This document shows, in pieces, positions 6,937-14,797 of a DNA stretch of 34,869 nucleotides; positions within the stretch are counted from its first letter, which is position 1; every line of letters begins with the position of its first letter. Where the stretch lies: positions 1 through 34,869 of the forward strand of contig NZ_CAJFCI010000020.1 of NCBI RefSeq assembly GCF_904061905.1, read 5' to 3'. The notes under the pieces were generated by a model, which had not been told where the DNA came from, ran no database searches, and saw only the letters and a list, made by a program, of their open reading frames with translations. A program made the translations under genes and the position numbers. This stretch comes from Zestomonas carbonaria. Its GTDB lineage: Bacteria > Pseudomonadota > Gammaproteobacteria > Pseudomonadales > Pseudomonadaceae.

Positions 6937-7260
6937 TTACTGCGCCTCGATGTAGCCGCCGGGCAGGTCGAGGTGGAATTCGTCGAAGAAGGGATAGCGG
7001 CCGGGCTTGAGCGGGTGGATCACCACGAAGGAGGTGACGCCGGGGCCGAGCACCTTTTCCACCCGCAGCGGCAGGCTTTCGAACTCGACCGGCCCCTGGC
7101 CGCTGTTGCGCACGATGATCTTGAAGCGCTGCCCGGCCGGCACCGTCAGGCTGGGCGGGGTGAAGTGGCCGTCGCGGATGTCCAGCTCGTAGCTGGGCAG
7201 CGGCGCGCCCCAGGCCGGCAACGCCAGGCCGAGAAGGAGGAAGGCGGGGAGGATTTTCAT
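6937..7260 (-). CDS. ftrB: Periplasmic cupredoxin-fold protein FtrB
   Basis: FtrB is a small periplasmic protein proposed to oxidise Fe(II) for passage through FtrC. The product is 107 residues. The signal peptide is MKILPAFLLLGLALPAWG with cleavage probably after AWG/A. The mature part has the cupredoxin pattern FTPPSLTVPAGQRFKIIVRN followed by VEFES. There is no cysteine at all, so a classical type 1 copper site (which needs a Cys ligand) is not possible; a different copper site or no metal is likely. The start at 7260 follows AGGAG. The long frame running upstream to 7881 is a shadow of ftrA. Confidence 0.85.
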   Translation of the reverse strand: MKILPAFLLLGLALPAWGAPLPSYELDIRDGHFTPPSLTVPAGQRFKIIVRNSGQGPVEFESLPLRVEKVLGPGVTSFVVIHPLKPGRYPFFDEFHLDLPGGYIEAQ

Positions 7261-7295
7261 GGGGAACTCCTGCACTGATGCCGCGCCCGCCGGGC

Positions 7296-7826
7296 TCAGT
7301 AGCCGCCTTTCTTGCCGATGCCGGCGTAGGTGAAGCTGTAGCTCAGCTCGCAGGGTTCGAACCAGGGCGCGACGCCGGTTTCCTTGTCGGTGTGGCGACC
7401 GAAGGCCTGATGGCCGCCGGGCGGCGATACGCGGTAGGTCAGGCGGTACTGTCCGGGGCCGTCCAGCTTGACGTTGTCGCCGTAGTGCGGCCCGTCGTTG
7501 GCCACCATGGCGTGGAAGTCGCCCTGGATCAGCCGTTCGCTGCCGACCTTCTGCAAGGTGTAGGCGATGGACAGGTAGGGTACGAAGCTGCCTTCCTGGA
7601 AGCCGTGGCGGTTGTCTTCCAGGGCGCTGACGTCCGCCTCCAGGTGCACGTCGGATTCGGCGGCCGGGCGCATCATGCCGGGCGGGTCCATCTCGATCGG
7701 TTGCAGGTACACGGCGCCGATTTCCATGCCGGCGCACTGTTGCGGTTCGCCGATGGGGTATTCCTTGGCCTGGGCGGCGGTGCCGGCGAGGAGGGCGAGA
7801 AGCAGGAGGGGAGTACGTTGTTTCAT
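7296..7826 (-). CDS. ftrA: Periplasmic iron-binding protein FtrA (P19/Tp34 family)
   Basis: FtrA belongs to the P19/Tp34 family of periplasmic proteins that bind iron and copper and feed FTR1 permeases. The product is 176 residues. The signal peptide is MKQRTPLLLLALLAGTAAQA. The mature protein has family segments rich in Met, His and Glu ligands: GAVYLQPIEMDPPGMM, ESDVHLEADVSAL, GSFVPYLSIAYTLQ and FHAMVANDGPHYGDNVK. The ATG at 7826-7824 was chosen because it begins the signal peptide; the frame is open to 7901, but that extension would cross the promoter and Fur box. It is first gene of the operon. Confidence 0.9.
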   Translation of the reverse strand: MKQRTPLLLLALLAGTAAQAKEYPIGEPQQCAGMEIGAVYLQPIEMDPPGMMRPAAESDVHLEADVSALEDNRHGFQEGSFVPYLSIAYTLQKVGSERLIQGDFHAMVANDGPHYGDNVKLDGPGQYRLTYRVSPPGGHQAFGRHTDKETGVAPWFEPCELSYSFTYAGIGKKGGY

Positions 7827-7872
7827 GGATGACGTCCCTGGGCGATGGATGATGCGCCGAGGGTAGATCGCC

Positions 7873-7901
7873 GTAATACAATCAATAATGATTCTCGTCA
7901 A
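7873..7901 (-). promoter_or_regulatory. Sigma-70 promoter of ftrABCD
   Basis: On the minus strand, TTGACG (7901-7896) and TATTAC (7878-7873) are separated by exactly 17 bp. Transcription should begin near 7866, about 40 nt before the ftrA ATG. A Fur box covers the -35 and spacer. Confidence 0.65.
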
Positions 7902-7902
7902 T
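7884..7902. promoter_or_regulatory. Fur box of ftrABCD
   Basis: AATAATGATTCTCGTCAAT matches about 13 of 19 positions of GATAATGATAATCATTATC and lies over the promoter elements, so Fe-Fur should repress ftrABCD when iron is plentiful. Confidence 0.65.
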
Positions 7903-7927
7903 TTTTGCGTATATCGATCATCTCCGT

Positions 7928-10234
7928 TCAGTCGACTGGCTGTGGTTCCGCTTCACGCCCGATGCGCAACGGCCGCGGCCGCCACCAGCCGGGCAGCAGG
8001 CGGCGCACTTCCGCGCGGCCGAAGCGCGCATCGAGCAGGTAGACCACGCCGGAATCCTCGGTGGTGCGGATCACCCGCCCGGCGGCCTGGACCACCTTCT
8101 GGAGGCCCGGATACAGGTAGGCGTAGTCGAAGCCGTTGCCGCCCCGCTCGCCGAACATCGCCTGCATGCGCGCCTTCACTTCCTCGTTGACCGGGTTGAC
8201 CTGTGGCATGCCGAGGGTGGCGATGAAGGCGCCGACCAGCCGTTCGCCGGGCAGGTCGATGCCTTCGCCGAAAGCGCCGCCGAGCACGGCGAAGCCGATG
8301 CCGCGCGAGGTTTCGGTGAAGCGGGCGAGGAACAGGCTGCGCTCGACCTCGTTCATGCTGCGCGACTGTTCCCAGACCGGGATGCCGGGATGGGCGGCGC
8401 GGAAGGCGTCGAGCACCTGGCGCAGGTAGGCGTAGCTGCTGAAGAAGGCCAGGTAGTTGCCGGGCCGCGCGGCGTACTGGCGGGCCATCAGCGCGACGAT
8501 GGGCGCCAGGCTGCTTTCGCGGTGCCGGTAGCGGGTCGACAGGTCGCTGACGGTGCGCACTTCCAGTTGTTCGGCGAGGAACGGCGATTCCACGTCCAGC
8601 CAGCGGGTGCCTTCCGGCAGGCCGAGCAGGTCGGTGTAGTAGGGCGCCGGGCTGAGCGTGGCGGAGAACAGCGTGGTGCTGTGCGCGGTCTCGAAGCGCG
8701 GGGCGAGGAAGGGCGCCGGCACGATGTTGCGCAGGCACAGGGTGGAGAGGACGTGGCGGCCGCCTTCGTCGAGGGTGATGTCGAACAGCGAGTGCGGGCC
8801 GTAGGCTTCGGCCAGCCGGCAGAACAGCATGGCGTCGAGGTAGAAGCGCAGCAGCGTGGCGTCGTTGCCGGTCGGCTGGTCGGTGAGGTGATCGGTGATC
8901 GCGGTGACCGCCTTCTGCACGGCGGCGATGAACAGGTCCGGCAGCGCCGGGTAGATCAGGTACGGCTCCTGCTGCTCCCGGTGCAACTGGCTCCAGTGCC
9001 GGTCGACGCGCTCCAGCACGCCCTTCAGCTTGGCCGGCGCGCCCTTGCGCAGGGCCTTGAATTCGCGCTGGTCGAGTGTCGCGGTGTACATGCCGCGCCC
9101 GCGTTCGATCAGGTTGTGGGCTTCGTCGACCAGCAGCGTCACCCGCCAGCCGTTGAGCACGGTCAGGCTATAGAGCAGGGCGGCCATGTCGAAGTAGTAG
9201 TTGTAGTCGCAGACCACCACGTCGGCCCAGCGGCACAGTTCCTGGCTCAGGTAGTAGGGGCAGACGCGATGCTCCAGGGCGATTGCGCGCAACGCCTCCT
9301 GGGGCAGCCAGCGGCGTTCCAGGGCGGCCTTGCGGGCGGCGGGCAGGCGGTCGTAGAAGCCCTTGGCGAGCGGGCAGGATTCGCCGTGGCAGGCCTTGTC
9401 CGGGTGTTCACAGGCCTTGTCGCGGGCGACGTGTTCGAGCACCCGCAGCGGCATGTGGTCTTCCTGGCGGCGCAGCGCGGCCAGTGCGTCGAGGGCCAGG
9501 GCGCGGCCCGGCGTCTTGGCGGTGAGGAAGAACAGGCGGTCCAGGCGCTGGCCGGGAAAGGCCTTGAGCTGCGGGAACAGGGTGCCGAGGGTCTTGCCGA
9601 TCCCGGTGGTCGCCTGGGCCATCAGGGTGTCGCCGTCGCGCGCCGCGCGGTAGACGTTCTCCGCCAGTTGGCGCTGGCCCTTGCGGAAGGCCGGATAGGG
9701 GAAGCGCAGGCGCTCCAGGCTCCGGTCGCGGGCGACGCGGTGGGCGCTTTCCTGCTCGGCCCAGGCGATGAAGCGGCTGCATTGCAGCTCGAAGAAGGTG
9801 CGCAGGTCGACGGCGGCGAAGCGTTCGCGGAAGGCGGTCTCCTTCTGCGTGACGACGTTGAAATAGACCACCGCCAGGTCGATCTCCTCCAGGCCCTGCT
9901 CGTCGCACAGCAGCCAGCCGTAGACCTTCACCTGTGCCCAGTGCAGCAGGCGGTGGTTCTGCGGAATCCGCGCCACGTCGCCGCGATGGGTCTTGATCTC
10001 TTCCAGCAGGTTGAGCTGCGGGTCGTAGCCGTCGGCGCGGCCGCTGACCAGCAGGCCCGGATACGCGCCGGCCAGCGGTAGTTCGGCGAGGTAGCCGGCG
10101 CCGCGCCGGGCGACCACGGTGGCGTGCCCGGCCATGCCTTCGGCGGCGGTGGGCGCCGGGGTGAAGCGCAGGTCGAGGTCGCCCTCCTTGGCGGTGAACT
10201 CGCACAGCGCGCGCACCGCGACGGCGTAGCTCAT
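7928..10234 (-). CDS. Nuclease-helicase: RecB/Cas4-like nuclease domain fused to a DinG/XPD-type iron-sulfur helicase
   Basis: This 768-residue protein is a superfamily 2 DNA helicase of the DinG/XPD group. An N-terminal PD-(D/E)XK-type nuclease segment is visible: D68 in GRADGYD, E79-I-K81 in LLEEIKT, and Q101-X3-Y105. The helicase core has Walker A ATTGIGKT (near 208-215), DEAH at 370-373 and a motif VI QAAGRVIRT near the end. Between Walker A and DEAH are four cysteines (275, 282, 287, 325) placed like the XPD [4Fe-4S] ligands. Its ATG overlaps the stop of the upstream FAN1-type gene by 4 nt (ATGA), so the two are co-translated and probably process the same DNA structures. The physiological substrate is not known to me. 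It is not the common chromosomal dinG, which lacks this nuclease. Confidence 0.85.
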   Translation of the reverse strand: MSYAVAVRALCEFTAKEGDLDLRFTPAPTAAEGMAGHATVVARRGAGYLAELPLAGAYPGLLVSGRADGYDPQLNLLEEIKTHRGDVARIPQNHRLLHWAQVKVYGWLLCDEQGLEEIDLAVVYFNVVTQKETAFRERFAAVDLRTFFELQCSRFIAWAEQESAHRVARDRSLERLRFPYPAFRKGQRQLAENVYRAARDGDTLMAQATTGIGKTLGTLFPQLKAFPGQRLDRLFFLTAKTPGRALALDALAALRRQEDHMPLRVLEHVARDKACEHPDKACHGESCPLAKGFYDRLPAARKAALERRWLPQEALRAIALEHRVCPYYLSQELCRWADVVVCDYNYYFDMAALLYSLTVLNGWRVTLLVDEAHNLIERGRGMYTATLDQREFKALRKGAPAKLKGVLERVDRHWSQLHREQQEPYLIYPALPDLFIAAVQKAVTAITDHLTDQPTGNDATLLRFYLDAMLFCRLAEAYGPHSLFDITLDEGGRHVLSTLCLRNIVPAPFLAPRFETAHSTTLFSATLSPAPYYTDLLGLPEGTRWLDVESPFLAEQLEVRTVSDLSTRYRHRESSLAPIVALMARQYAARPGNYLAFFSSYAYLRQVLDAFRAAHPGIPVWEQSRSMNEVERSLFLARFTETSRGIGFAVLGGAFGEGIDLPGERLVGAFIATLGMPQVNPVNEEVKARMQAMFGERGGNGFDYAYLYPGLQKVVQAAGRVIRTTEDSGVVYLLDARFGRAEVRRLLPGWWRPRPLRIGREAEPQPVD

Positions 10235-11880
10235 GCGTCGGCGCCCTCGTCGCTCCAGCGCACGTAGCAGACGTCCACCGGCATGCCGTGCTCGGCGCAG
10301 AAGGCCAGCCAGCGCCGCTGGTTGTCCTGCAGGCGGTCGCCAGGGCCCTTCACCTCGATCATCCGGTAGCGGCGCTCGTCCGGCCAGAACTGGATCAGGT
10401 CGGGCATCCCCGCGCGGTTGGCGCGGATGTCGCCGAGCAGGCGCCGGAACCAGGCCTTGAGGTGTGCCGCCGGCAGGCAGGCGAGGGCCTGGTCGAGCAG
10501 TTCTTCGTCGAGGATCGCCCAGTGCACGAAGGGCGACTGGAGGCCGAACTTGGCGCGGTAGGTGGCGCGGATCGCCTCCGGGTATTCAGCCGAGTCCAGC
10601 AGCCGCAGGCGCGCGTCGAACAACTCGCGGCGGCGGGCGTGGAAGTCCGGGCTGAGCAGGTCGACCGGGCCGCTGTGGAACGGATGGAAGAAGGCGCCGG
10701 GCAGCGGCGCGAAGATCGCTTCCCAGCAGAGCAGGCCGAACAGGCCGCAGACCAGGGTGTTCTCCACGTAGTGCACCGGCGCCTGCGGCTCCCACAGGTG
10801 TTCGCGGACCGCCCATTCGACGCTGGTGTCCGGCGGCGGCAGGATCAGGTCGAGGCGCCTGGCGCCGTTGTCGGTTCGGCGTCGCGCAGCGCCCAGGCCG
10901 AGCTGGCGGCCGGTCCGGGCCAGGGCTCGCTCCACCAGTTGCGCTTCGCCATCGCTTTCCGGCGCGGCCGCCGCCTCCAGCGCCAGGGCATGGGCTTCGG
11001 CGACCAGCCCGAGCTTCTCCAGCACGCGAATCCGCCGCTGCCGCGCACCGCCGTAGCCGCATTGCGCGTAGAGGTCGAGCGCCTGCTGCCACTGTCGTTC
11101 GCGTTCCAGTTGCTGGGCCAGGCGGAACAGCAGCTTGGCGTGGCGGTTTTGCAGGTAGGGGTTGGCGCTGGCGAAGCCGTCGAGCCGCGCCAGCAGCGCA
11201 TCGATGGGCTCGCCGGCATCGAACGCCTCGCGGCAGCGGTGCAGGTGGAGGTAGTCGTCCAGGTCCTGGCGCGAGCGGAAACCGCGCGAGTCGGCGCTGA
11301 AGGGCACTTGTTCGTAGCGGTAGATGCCCAGTTCGGCGAGCACGAATTCCGACCAGTCCTGGCTCAGGTTGCCGAAGAACAACAGACGCAGGCGGTCGCA
11401 CAACTCGCCGGCCCGCAGGCTGTAGAGGCGCTCGTCCAGCGCCGGGCACCAGTCGGCGAAGCAGCGCGGTTCGTCGTGCAGGCCGTCCAGCGCGGCGAGC
11501 AGTTCGGCCTTCTTCCAGGCGCGGCCGTGGGCGAGTTCGGGGAAGGTGGCCAGCACTTCGTCCTTGCGCAGCAGCGCGAACAGCGTTTCGAGCGGCAGTT
11601 CGGCGTGCTCGTCGAGCCAGCCCAGGGCCACCAGCGGTTCGGCCGCCGCCTGTGTGTCGCCGATCTCGGGATAGACCAGCTTGCTGGCCCGGAAGTGAGG
11701 GCCCTTGCGCATGATCAACCGCACCAGCAGCGCCTGCGAGGCCGTCCCCAGCGCCCGGAAGCGTGCCACGAAGTCGCGTTCCTCTTCGTTCAGCAGGTCG
11801 GCGTAACGCTCGTCGAGCCAATCGAGAACGGTGAGGAAGTTGCTCAGGTAGTAGAGGTCGGGAGGCAAGGGCGTCTGCAT
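10231..11880 (-). CDS. FAN1-type structure-specific nuclease (VRR-NUC domain)
   Basis: FAN1 enzymes cut 5' flaps and unhook DNA interstrand cross-links; a P. aeruginosa FAN1 structure has been published. The product is 549 residues, similar to that homologue. The C-terminal VRR-NUC signature is complete: G-M-P493-D494 ... E509-V-K511-G followed by D514 and Q521. The central part (about 230-320) is helical and repeat-like (TPR-type segment RLAQQLERERQWQQALDLYA). No human-type ubiquitin-binding zinc finger is seen, as expected for bacteria. There is no strong ribosome site before the ATG at 11880. It is first gene of a two-gene unit with the nuclease-helicase. Confidence 0.9.
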   Translation of the reverse strand: MQTPLPPDLYYLSNFLTVLDWLDERYADLLNEEERDFVARFRALGTASQALLVRLIMRKGPHFRASKLVYPEIGDTQAAAEPLVALGWLDEHAELPLETLFALLRKDEVLATFPELAHGRAWKKAELLAALDGLHDEPRCFADWCPALDERLYSLRAGELCDRLRLLFFGNLSQDWSEFVLAELGIYRYEQVPFSADSRGFRSRQDLDDYLHLHRCREAFDAGEPIDALLARLDGFASANPYLQNRHAKLLFRLAQQLERERQWQQALDLYAQCGYGGARQRRIRVLEKLGLVAEAHALALEAAAAPESDGEAQLVERALARTGRQLGLGAARRRTDNGARRLDLILPPPDTSVEWAVREHLWEPQAPVHYVENTLVCGLFGLLCWEAIFAPLPGAFFHPFHSGPVDLLSPDFHARRRELFDARLRLLDSAEYPEAIRATYRAKFGLQSPFVHWAILDEELLDQALACLPAAHLKAWFRRLLGDIRANRAGMPDLIQFWPDERRYRMIEVKGPGDRLQDNQRRWLAFCAEHGMPVDVCYVRWSDEGADA

Positions 11881-11987
11881 GAAAAGCTGGATACTGGCTT
11901 TTTATACAGTTATGGTGCGCGCACGGCAGGCCCGGTGCAAGAGCCCTTCATCGCCACGCCTGGCGGGAAAGCCAGGGCCCATATGAC

Positions 11988-12023
11988 AAAAGCCCCGCGC
12001 TGCCGGGGCAACGCGGGGCTTTC
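11988..12023 (-). terminator. Terminator of the first initiator tRNA gene
   Basis: AAAGCCCCGCG ... CGCGGGGCTTT forms a strong hairpin; read on the minus strand it begins 8 bp after the tRNA 3' end and is followed by TTTTG. Confidence 0.8.
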
Positions 12024-12030
12024 GATAATG

Positions 12031-12107
<77 letters not shown>

Positions 12108-12113
12108 GCGGCC

Positions 12114-12141
12114 ATTCTACAGCCGGACGGGGATGTGTCAA
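12114..12141 (-). promoter_or_regulatory. Promoter of the downstream initiator tRNA
   Basis: Minus strand TTGACA (12141-12136), 16 bp, TAGAAT (12119-12114). Only 6 bp separate the -10 from the mature tRNA 5' end, so the primary leader is about 0-3 nt. Confidence 0.8.
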
Positions 12142-12185
12142 TCGCTTATTTGCTTTTCGGATCAATGGCTTAACGACGCGCAAAC

Positions 12186-12216
12186 GAAAAAGGCCACTCG
12201 TTTGAGTGGCCTTTCC
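12186..12216 (-). terminator. Terminator of the upstream initiator tRNA gene
   Basis: AAGGCCACTC-GTTT-GAGTGGCCTT hairpin; on the minus strand it lies 9 bp past the tRNA end and finishes in TTTTTC. It separates the two tRNA genes into independent transcription units. Confidence 0.85.
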
Positions 12217-12224
12217 GTCGAATC

Positions 12225-12301
<77 letters not shown>

Positions 12302-12307
12302 GCAGCC

Positions 12308-12335
12308 ATTCTACAGCCGAGCGGCGCTCTGTCAA
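12308..12335 (-). promoter_or_regulatory. Promoter of the upstream initiator tRNA
   Basis: Minus strand TTGACA (12335-12330), 16 bp, TAGAAT (12313-12308), the same hexamers and spacing as the other copy; again the tRNA begins 6 bp after the -10. Confidence 0.8.
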
Positions 12336-12437
12336 CCGAAGTTTGGAAAAAACTGTTTTTCGTTCAGGTATTTAGCTCCAGGCGAGTGGTACTCTTAGGG
12401 GCTACAGGCCATGCTCCACGGGGCTTTGCAGGGTTTC

Positions 12438-13499
12438 ATGCGCAAGATCATCCACATCGACGCCGACTGCTTCTACGCCGCTATCGAGATGCGCGACGAT
12501 CCGAGCCTGGCCAATCATCCCATGGCGGTCGGCGGCGCGGCGGACCGACGCGGCGTGATCGCCACCTGCAACTACGAGGCGCGCGCCTACGGGGTGCGCT
12601 CGGCGATGTCGTCCGGGCATGCCCTGAAGCTCTGCCCGGACCTGCTGATCGTCCGGCCGCGCATGGATGTCTATCGCGAGGTGTCGCGGGAAATCCACGG
12701 CATCCTTCGCGAATACACCGAACTGATCGAGCCGCTGTCGCTGGACGAGGCCTACCTGGACGTTTCCGACAGCCCGCACTTTGCCGGCAGTGCCACGCGG
12801 ATCGCCCAGGACATCCGCCGGCGGGTGACGGGGCAGTTGCACATCACGGTGTCCGCCGGGGTGGCGCCGAACAAGTTCCTGGCCAAGATCGCCAGCGACT
12901 GGCGCAAGCCCGACGGGCTGTTCGTCATCACCCCGGACCAGGTCGAGGACTTCGTCGCCGCCTTGCCGGTGAGCAAGCTGCATGGCGTTGGCAAGGTCAC
13001 CAGCGACAAGCTGGCGCGCCTGGGCATCCGTACCTGCATGGACCTGCGCGAGTGGGACCGGCTGGCCCTGGCCCGTGAGTTCGGCAGTTTCGGCGAGCGG
13101 CTGTGGAATCTCTCCCGTGGGATCGACGAGCGCCAGGTGCAGGTGGACAGCCGGCGCCAGTCGGTGAGCGTGGAAACCACCTACGACCACGACCTGCCGG
13201 ACCTCGCCGCCTGCCTGGATCGGTTGCCCGAACTGCTCGACCAGCTCTCCCGGCGGATGGCGCGGCTGGACAGCAGCTACCGGCCGGACAAGCCGTTCGT
13301 CAAGATCAAGTTCCACGACTTCACCCAGACCACCCTGGAGCAGGCCGGCGCCACGCGTGACCTGGACAGCTATCGGCAATTGCTCGGCCAGGCCCACGCG
13401 CGGGGCGACAAGCCGGTGCGGTTGATGGGCGTCGGCGTGCGCCTGATCGACTTGCGGGGCGTGAGCGAACAGCTCGAGTTGTTCGAGCGGTTTCTGTGA
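12438..13499 (+). CDS. dinB: DNA polymerase IV (Y-family, translesion)
   Basis: Pol IV copies past damaged bases and acts without proofreading. The product is 353 residues. It starts MRKIIHIDADCFYAAIEM with the first catalytic aspartate, has the SLDEAYLDV motif carrying the catalytic Asp and Glu, and SAGVAPNKFLAKIASDW. A helix-hairpin-helix (KLHGVGKVTSDKLARLGI) and the little-finger domain follow. It ends with EQLELFERFL, resembling a beta-clamp binding peptide. The frame is open from 12411, but the ATG at 12438 fits the conserved N-terminus and has a GCAGGG site before it. No canonical LexA box was found upstream. Confidence 0.94.
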   Translation: MRKIIHIDADCFYAAIEMRDDPSLANHPMAVGGAADRRGVIATCNYEARAYGVRSAMSSGHALKLCPDLLIVRPRMDVYREVSREIHGILREYTELIEPLSLDEAYLDVSDSPHFAGSATRIAQDIRRRVTGQLHITVSAGVAPNKFLAKIASDWRKPDGLFVITPDQVEDFVAALPVSKLHGVGKVTSDKLARLGIRTCMDLREWDRLALAREFGSFGERLWNLSRGIDERQVQVDSRRQSVSVETTYDHDLPDLAACLDRLPELLDQLSRRMARLDSSYRPDKPFVKIKFHDFTQTTLEQAGATRDLDSYRQLLGQAHARGDKPVRLMGVGVRLIDLRGVSEQLELFERFL

Positions 13500-13518
13500 G
13501 TCGGTCAGTGGGTTTAGT

Positions 13519-13668
13519 GGATGACTCGCTTTGCTCGCCCTTCGGGCCGCCCTGAAGGGCGTTCGGTGCAAGCACCGTCCCGCATGCGCGGGAATGACGG
13601 AGATTCAGGCCGCGTGCGCGCTATCCCCCCGTCGTCCCCGCGAACGCGGGGAGCCATTCACCAGCCCA
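13519..13668 (+). repeat. Long intergenic repeat, left copy (81-bp core 13519-13599)
   Basis: The core starts GGATGACTCGCTTTGCTCGC and ends CGGGAATGACG. It is 80/81 identical to the inverse of 14700-14780. A less conserved second block (CCCCGCGAACGCGGGGAGCC, near 13635-13655) is followed by CATTCACCAGCC and has an inverse relative near 14636-14680. Internal palindromes include GCCCTTCGGGC and CCGCATGCGCGG. The element lies between dinB and the zinc-ribbon gene. Confidence 0.85.
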
Positions 13669-13734
13669 AGCCCCCTATGCCATGGCCGTACAGTAGAATG
13701 CGCCCCTTTCCGTTGAACGACCGAGCCCGCCACC

Positions 13735-14160
13735 ATGGCCGAACATGACTTCCGCTACACCCTGCTGCGCCCCGAGCACACCCTGATCGAGTGCCGCGCG
13801 CTGACGCCTGGCCGCTACCAGGTGACCGGCAACGGCGGCGCGATCCGTGCCGGCGATACCCTGCTGGTCACCCTCAAGGGCAGCCGCGACCTCTCCATGC
13901 GCCTCACCGTGGACAAGGTCCGCCACCTGATCAGCCCGCCGGGCCAGTGGGTGGCGACCGCCGCCGGGCCGAACTTCCGCGAGCTGTCGATCCTCAACTG
14001 GCAGGTGAACTGCGACAACTGCGGCGTGCAGCTCGACTTCGAATTCGCTGTCGATCCCAGCCTCGGCGAAGCCGCCAGGGCGCCGGCGGCCGAGGCGCGC
14101 ATCCGCGAACTACACTGGCAGAGTCTCGACGGCCGCCACCTATGCCCCAAGTGCCAGTGA
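13735..14160 (+). CDS. Conserved hypothetical protein with a C-terminal zinc ribbon
   Basis: I do not recognise a characterised family. The product is 141 residues, soluble, without a signal peptide. The first 85 residues look like a small beta domain (LIECRALTPGRYQVTGNGGA, AGDTLLVTL). Two CXXC pairs, C93-D-N-C96 and C137-P-K-C140 at the very end, form a likely zinc ribbon. There is a possible -10 (TAGAAT, 13694-13699) but only a weak ribosome site. It lies with the next lipoprotein gene between two inverted 81-bp repeats. Confidence 0.8.
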   Translation: MAEHDFRYTLLRPEHTLIECRALTPGRYQVTGNGGAIRAGDTLLVTLKGSRDLSMRLTVDKVRHLISPPGQWVATAAGPNFRELSILNWQVNCDNCGVQLDFEFAVDPSLGEAARAPAAEARIRELHWQSLDGRHLCPKCQ

Positions 14161-14199
14161 GTCCAGAGCCGGCAAGTCCAGAGTAAGTAAGGAGGCTTC

Positions 14200-14604
14200 A
14201 TGAAACCCGCTCTCGCAATCGGCCTGTTCGCCGCAACCCTGGCCGGCTGTGCCAGCAACGCCGTCACCCTCGAGCAGGACACCGCCTACCGGGTGGAATG
14301 GCTGGGCGAGCGCCCCCTGATCGACCGCAGCCACCTGACCGTCACCCTCGGCGCGGACGGCCGCGCCTATGGCAACGGTGGCTGCAACCACTGGTTCGCC
14401 AGCTACGAGCTGGATGGCGAGCGAATCCGCTTCGGCCAGGTCGGCAGCACCCGCAAGATGTGCGCTCCGGCGTTGATGGAGCAGGAACAGCGCTTCTTCG
14501 ATCTGCTCGGCAAGGTCCAGCGCTGGGACTTCTCTGAAATCGACCAACTGCGCCTGTGGCCGGAACAGGGCAAGCCCATGCGCCTGTGGCGGGATGGCAT
14601 CTGA
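14200..14604 (+). CDS. META-domain (HslJ-like) lipoprotein
   Basis: The product is 134 residues. MKPALAIGLFAATLAGC gives a lipoprotein signal with lipobox LAGC and modified Cys17; Ala18 follows, so outer-membrane sorting is expected. The rest is a META domain: YRVEWLGERPL, LTVTLGADGRAYGNGGCNHW, and QVGSTRKMCAP, the segment typical of HslJ and related heat-induced lipoproteins. C17 is lipidated; two further cysteines (in GGCNHW and RKMCAP) may form a disulfide. A strong TAAGGAGG site precedes the ATG. It starts 39 bp after the previous gene and probably shares its transcript. HslJ is linked to novobiocin resistance in E. coli; the role here is unknown. Confidence 0.88.
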   Translation: MKPALAIGLFAATLAGCASNAVTLEQDTAYRVEWLGERPLIDRSHLTVTLGADGRAYGNGGCNHWFASYELDGERIRFGQVGSTRKMCAPALMEQEQRFFDLLGKVQRWDFSEIDQLRLWPEQGKPMRLWRDGI

Positions 14605-14635
14605 CCCTACAAGAGCTGTCATCGAGCGCATTCCG

Positions 14636-14780
14636 GCGGCTGTCGAATGGTTCCCCGCGTGCGCGAGGGCGACGGGGAAAGCTGGCGTCCCCCCAGCCTC
14701 GTCATTCCCGCGCATGCGGGACGGTGCTTGCTCCGAACGCCCTTCAGGGCGGCCCGAAGGGCGAGCAAAGCGAGTCATCC
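14636..14780 (-). repeat. Long intergenic repeat, right copy (81-bp core 14700-14780)
   Basis: Inverse copy of the 13519 element, with a single mismatch in 81 bp (one T/A change). It ends 17 bp from the stop of the ldhA remnant. The two copies frame 1.1 kb containing the zinc-ribbon and META-domain genes. Confidence 0.85.
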
Positions 14781-14797
14781 ATTGAACAAGACGCGCC

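Noticed and set aside
12352..12367. CTG...CAG resembling a LexA box before dinB
   Set aside because: CTG and CAG are 9 bp apart instead of the 10 bp needed for CTG-N10-CAG, and the centre is not the AT-alternating type.
13519..14780. Insertion sequence bounded by the 81-bp inverted repeats
   Set aside because: The enclosed genes encode no transposase, and no target-site duplication is evident at the outer ends.
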